Shown: positions 62,740 to 64,000 of the stretch, one piece after another | How positions within the stretch are numbered: the stretch's first letter is position 1 | How the letters are laid out: the number at the start of each line of letters is the position of its first letter | Source of the DNA: an uncultured Flavobacteriaceae bacterium | Lineage (GTDB): Bacteria; Bacteroidota; Bacteroidia; Flavobacteriales; Flavobacteriaceae | Length of the DNA: 64,000 nucleotides | NCBI GenBank assembly: GCA_947500385.1 | Contig: CANMSA010000001.1 | Location: 434,001 to 498,000 of the forward strand | Direction: 5' to 3' | Program-made: the position numbers and the translations under genes | Notes under the pieces: model-generated | Database searches by the model: none | Told to the model about the DNA's origin: nothing | The model's input: only the letters and a program-made list of their open reading frames with translations

Positions 62740-64000
62740 ATGAAAGAGTTCCTAAAAATACTATTCTTCTTTTTTGTTACCCAAGCCGGTTATGCCCAGA
62801 ATAGTACGATAACCTCTCTAAAACAACGCCTCCTTCAGACCAATCTAGCGGATACCACGAAAGTGGACCTCTGTTTATTGTTGAGCAGCGAGTTTTTATC
62901 CGTTAGCATTGACAGTAGTCAGTTATATACACAGAAAGCGGCCCAGCTATCCGCCCTAAACAATCAGTACAAAGCGGCTAAAATATATAGCAATAAGGGC
63001 TTATTTCAGCATTACAGTGCGAATCGTGATTCGGCGCATTACTATTTTGACAAGGCTTTGGAAAGGTTGGATGAAAAAGAAGATAAAATAGTGCGATCCG
63101 AGGTGTATTCCAACTATTCCATTTCGCTGGACAAGGACTTTGAAAAAGCGATCGATTATAACATCAAAGCGATCGACCTGGTAAAAGACAACGACAGTGT
63201 CGTTTGTAAAATATACTACAATCAAGGGGTATTGTATTTTCAAAATAATTTGAAAGCACCGGCCAAAAAGTACTTCAAACTAGGCTATGAAAAAAGCGTA
63301 ACGGGCGGTTATACCCGACTAGAAGGGGTAGCAGCAAGAGCCTTGGCCTATATCTACCGGCAAGAACAGCAGGTCGATAGCGCCAAGATATACCTAGAAA
63401 GGGCCCTTGCGCTCTGTGAACGCACCAAATCGCCCGAAACATGCTACGGCATTCATGTGGAACTCGGAGAATTTTACGACGGCCTCAAACAACACAAAAA
63501 AGCGAAAGCTGCCTTTTTAAAAGCCAATGAATATGCCTTAGTACGCAAAAAGCGGTTCGATATTCTTAGCAGTTACATCATGCTGGGCCGGCATGAGTCA
63601 CAACAAGAAAATTACGAGGAAGCAAGCGGTTACTTTGAGGAATTCGAACGGTTGTTCAAGCAAGAGGAACCGGTATTCTATGTAGGGGTCAATGCCTACG
63701 AAAGCTGGTCGGAACTAGAGGCCAAAAGAGGCAACTACAGCCGATCGAACACGCTCCTAAAAACGGCCATGCGGTTCAAAGATTCGCTTTATTCCCATCA
63801 GAACAAAGAATCCTTGGCCGCGGCAGATGCGAAATACGAAACAGCAAAAAAAGACAAAGAAATTGCCAAGCAAAATTTACGGCTGCAAGCAAAGGAAAAC
63901 GATCTCTTAAAAAAGAAAAATCAATTTAATCTGGCCTTGGGTGCAGGAATGGTTTTGGTATTGTTGAGTTTGGGCCTGTGGCTGTTTTTTCGGCAACGGC
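62740..64000 (+). CDS. TPR-type sensor kinase, N-terminal part (truncated at window edge)
   Basis: The start is ATG at 62740; the frame is open to the right edge (420 complete codons). It has a signal peptide (FLKILFFFFVTQAGYAQN), TPR-like repeats (for example SAHYYFDKALERLDEKED; SAKIYLERALALCERTKS; ASGYFEEFERLFKQEE), a coiled coil (AAADAKYETAKKDKEIAKQNLRL) and the transmembrane segment LALGAGMVLVLLSLGLWLFF at the edge. The plan is that of the kinases at 42646 and 48392, so HisKA and ATPase domains are expected just outside. The kinase assignment is inference, as the catalytic part is not in view. Confidence 0.75.
   Translation, partial: MKEFLKILFFFFVTQAGYAQNSTITSLKQRLLQTNLADTTKVDLCLLLSSEFLSVSIDSSQLYTQKAAQLSALNNQYKAAKIYSNKGLFQHYSANRDSAHYYFDKALERLDEKEDKIVRSEVYSNYSISLDKDFEKAIDYNIKAIDLVKDNDSVVCKIYYNQGVLYFQNNLKAPAKKYFKLGYEKSVTGGYTRLEGVAARALAYIYRQEQQVDSAKIYLERALALCERTKSPETCYGIHVELGEFYDGLKQHKKAKAAFLKANEYALVRKKRFDILSSYIMLGRHESQQENYEEASGYFEEFERLFKQEEPVFYVGVNAYESWSELEAKRGNYSRSNTLLKTAMRFKDSLYSHQNKESLAAADAKYETAKKDKEIAKQNLRLQAKENDLLKKKNQFNLALGAGMVLVLLSLGLWLFFRQR

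Noticed and set aside
1-64000. CRISPR arrays, tRNA or rRNA genes, and insertion sequences.
   Set aside because: No regularly spaced direct repeats, cloverleaf-like segments, rRNA-like blocks or transposase frames were seen on either strand.

Overview
The window looks like the chromosome of a marine-type Bacteroidetes, most likely Flavobacteriaceae. The evidence is the gene families (TPR-type two-component kinases, PorT-like outer-membrane barrels, LRR lipoproteins), AT-leaning composition, weak Shine-Dalgarno sites, TAnnTTTG-like promoter boxes and a Bacteroidetes-type contractile injection system. No capsid, portal, terminase, integrase, transposase, CRISPR, rRNA or tRNA gene was seen.

Region A, 1-31812, all on the minus strand, is one tightly packed operon for an extracellular contractile injection system (eCIS, the Afp/PVC/AlgoCIS class). 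Reading 5' to 3' (high to low coordinates): DUF4255 terminator/cap protein, a 447-aa unknown, one tail sheath, two unrecognised Cys-rich helical proteins, two gp19-like tube proteins, a 52-aa DUF5908 protein, a LysM adaptor, a VgrG-like spike, PAAR tip, gp25, two baseplate J-like proteins (1553 and 2386 aa), a tape-measure protein, a small membrane protein and then cargo. The cargo is a 1339-aa protein with two DUF4157 domains and a C-terminal nuclease-like toxin domain, a 133-aa YbjN/secretion-chaperone-like partner, and a second DUF4157 protein with an embedded CHAP-like amidase domain that runs off the left edge. The AAA+ ATPase usual for these systems is not in the window.

Region B, 32033-38294, has a PAS-LuxR regulator upstream of the eCIS operon, then, divergently, an M19-like metallopeptidase and a large membrane protein ending in a patatin phospholipase domain. 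Region C, 38508-47263, has a small EACC1-like protein coupled to a HEATHH-motif protein, an AT-rich block with a papain-like peptidase, a TPR histidine kinase with its NarL-type response regulator, and a series of lipoproteins. Region D, 47698-50840, is a second kinase/regulator pair and a small lipoprotein on the minus strand. Region E, 51267-58271, is an unrecognised eight-gene plus-strand operon spanning cytosol, inner membrane, lipoprotein, secreted TPR protein and outer-membrane barrel. Region F, 58576-64000, has two paralogous LRR lipoproteins, another lipoprotein and the start of a third TPR sensor kinase cut by the right edge.

The most unusual signal is regulatory. A 20-bp dyad, approximately AATCCCC-N6-GGGGATT, occurs in four intergenic regions: upstream of the eCIS operon, the EACC1-like/HEATHH operon, the papain-like peptidase operon and the CARDB-like lipoprotein pair. 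In each case a degenerate TAnnTTTG box lies about 20-21 nt beyond the downstream arm. Length and placement match a LuxR-type activator box overlapping the -33 element. This suggests one regulator, perhaps the adjacent PAS-LuxR protein, controls the injection system together with several protease-type or effector-like operons. All assignments are from reading the sequence; no database search or computation was run.
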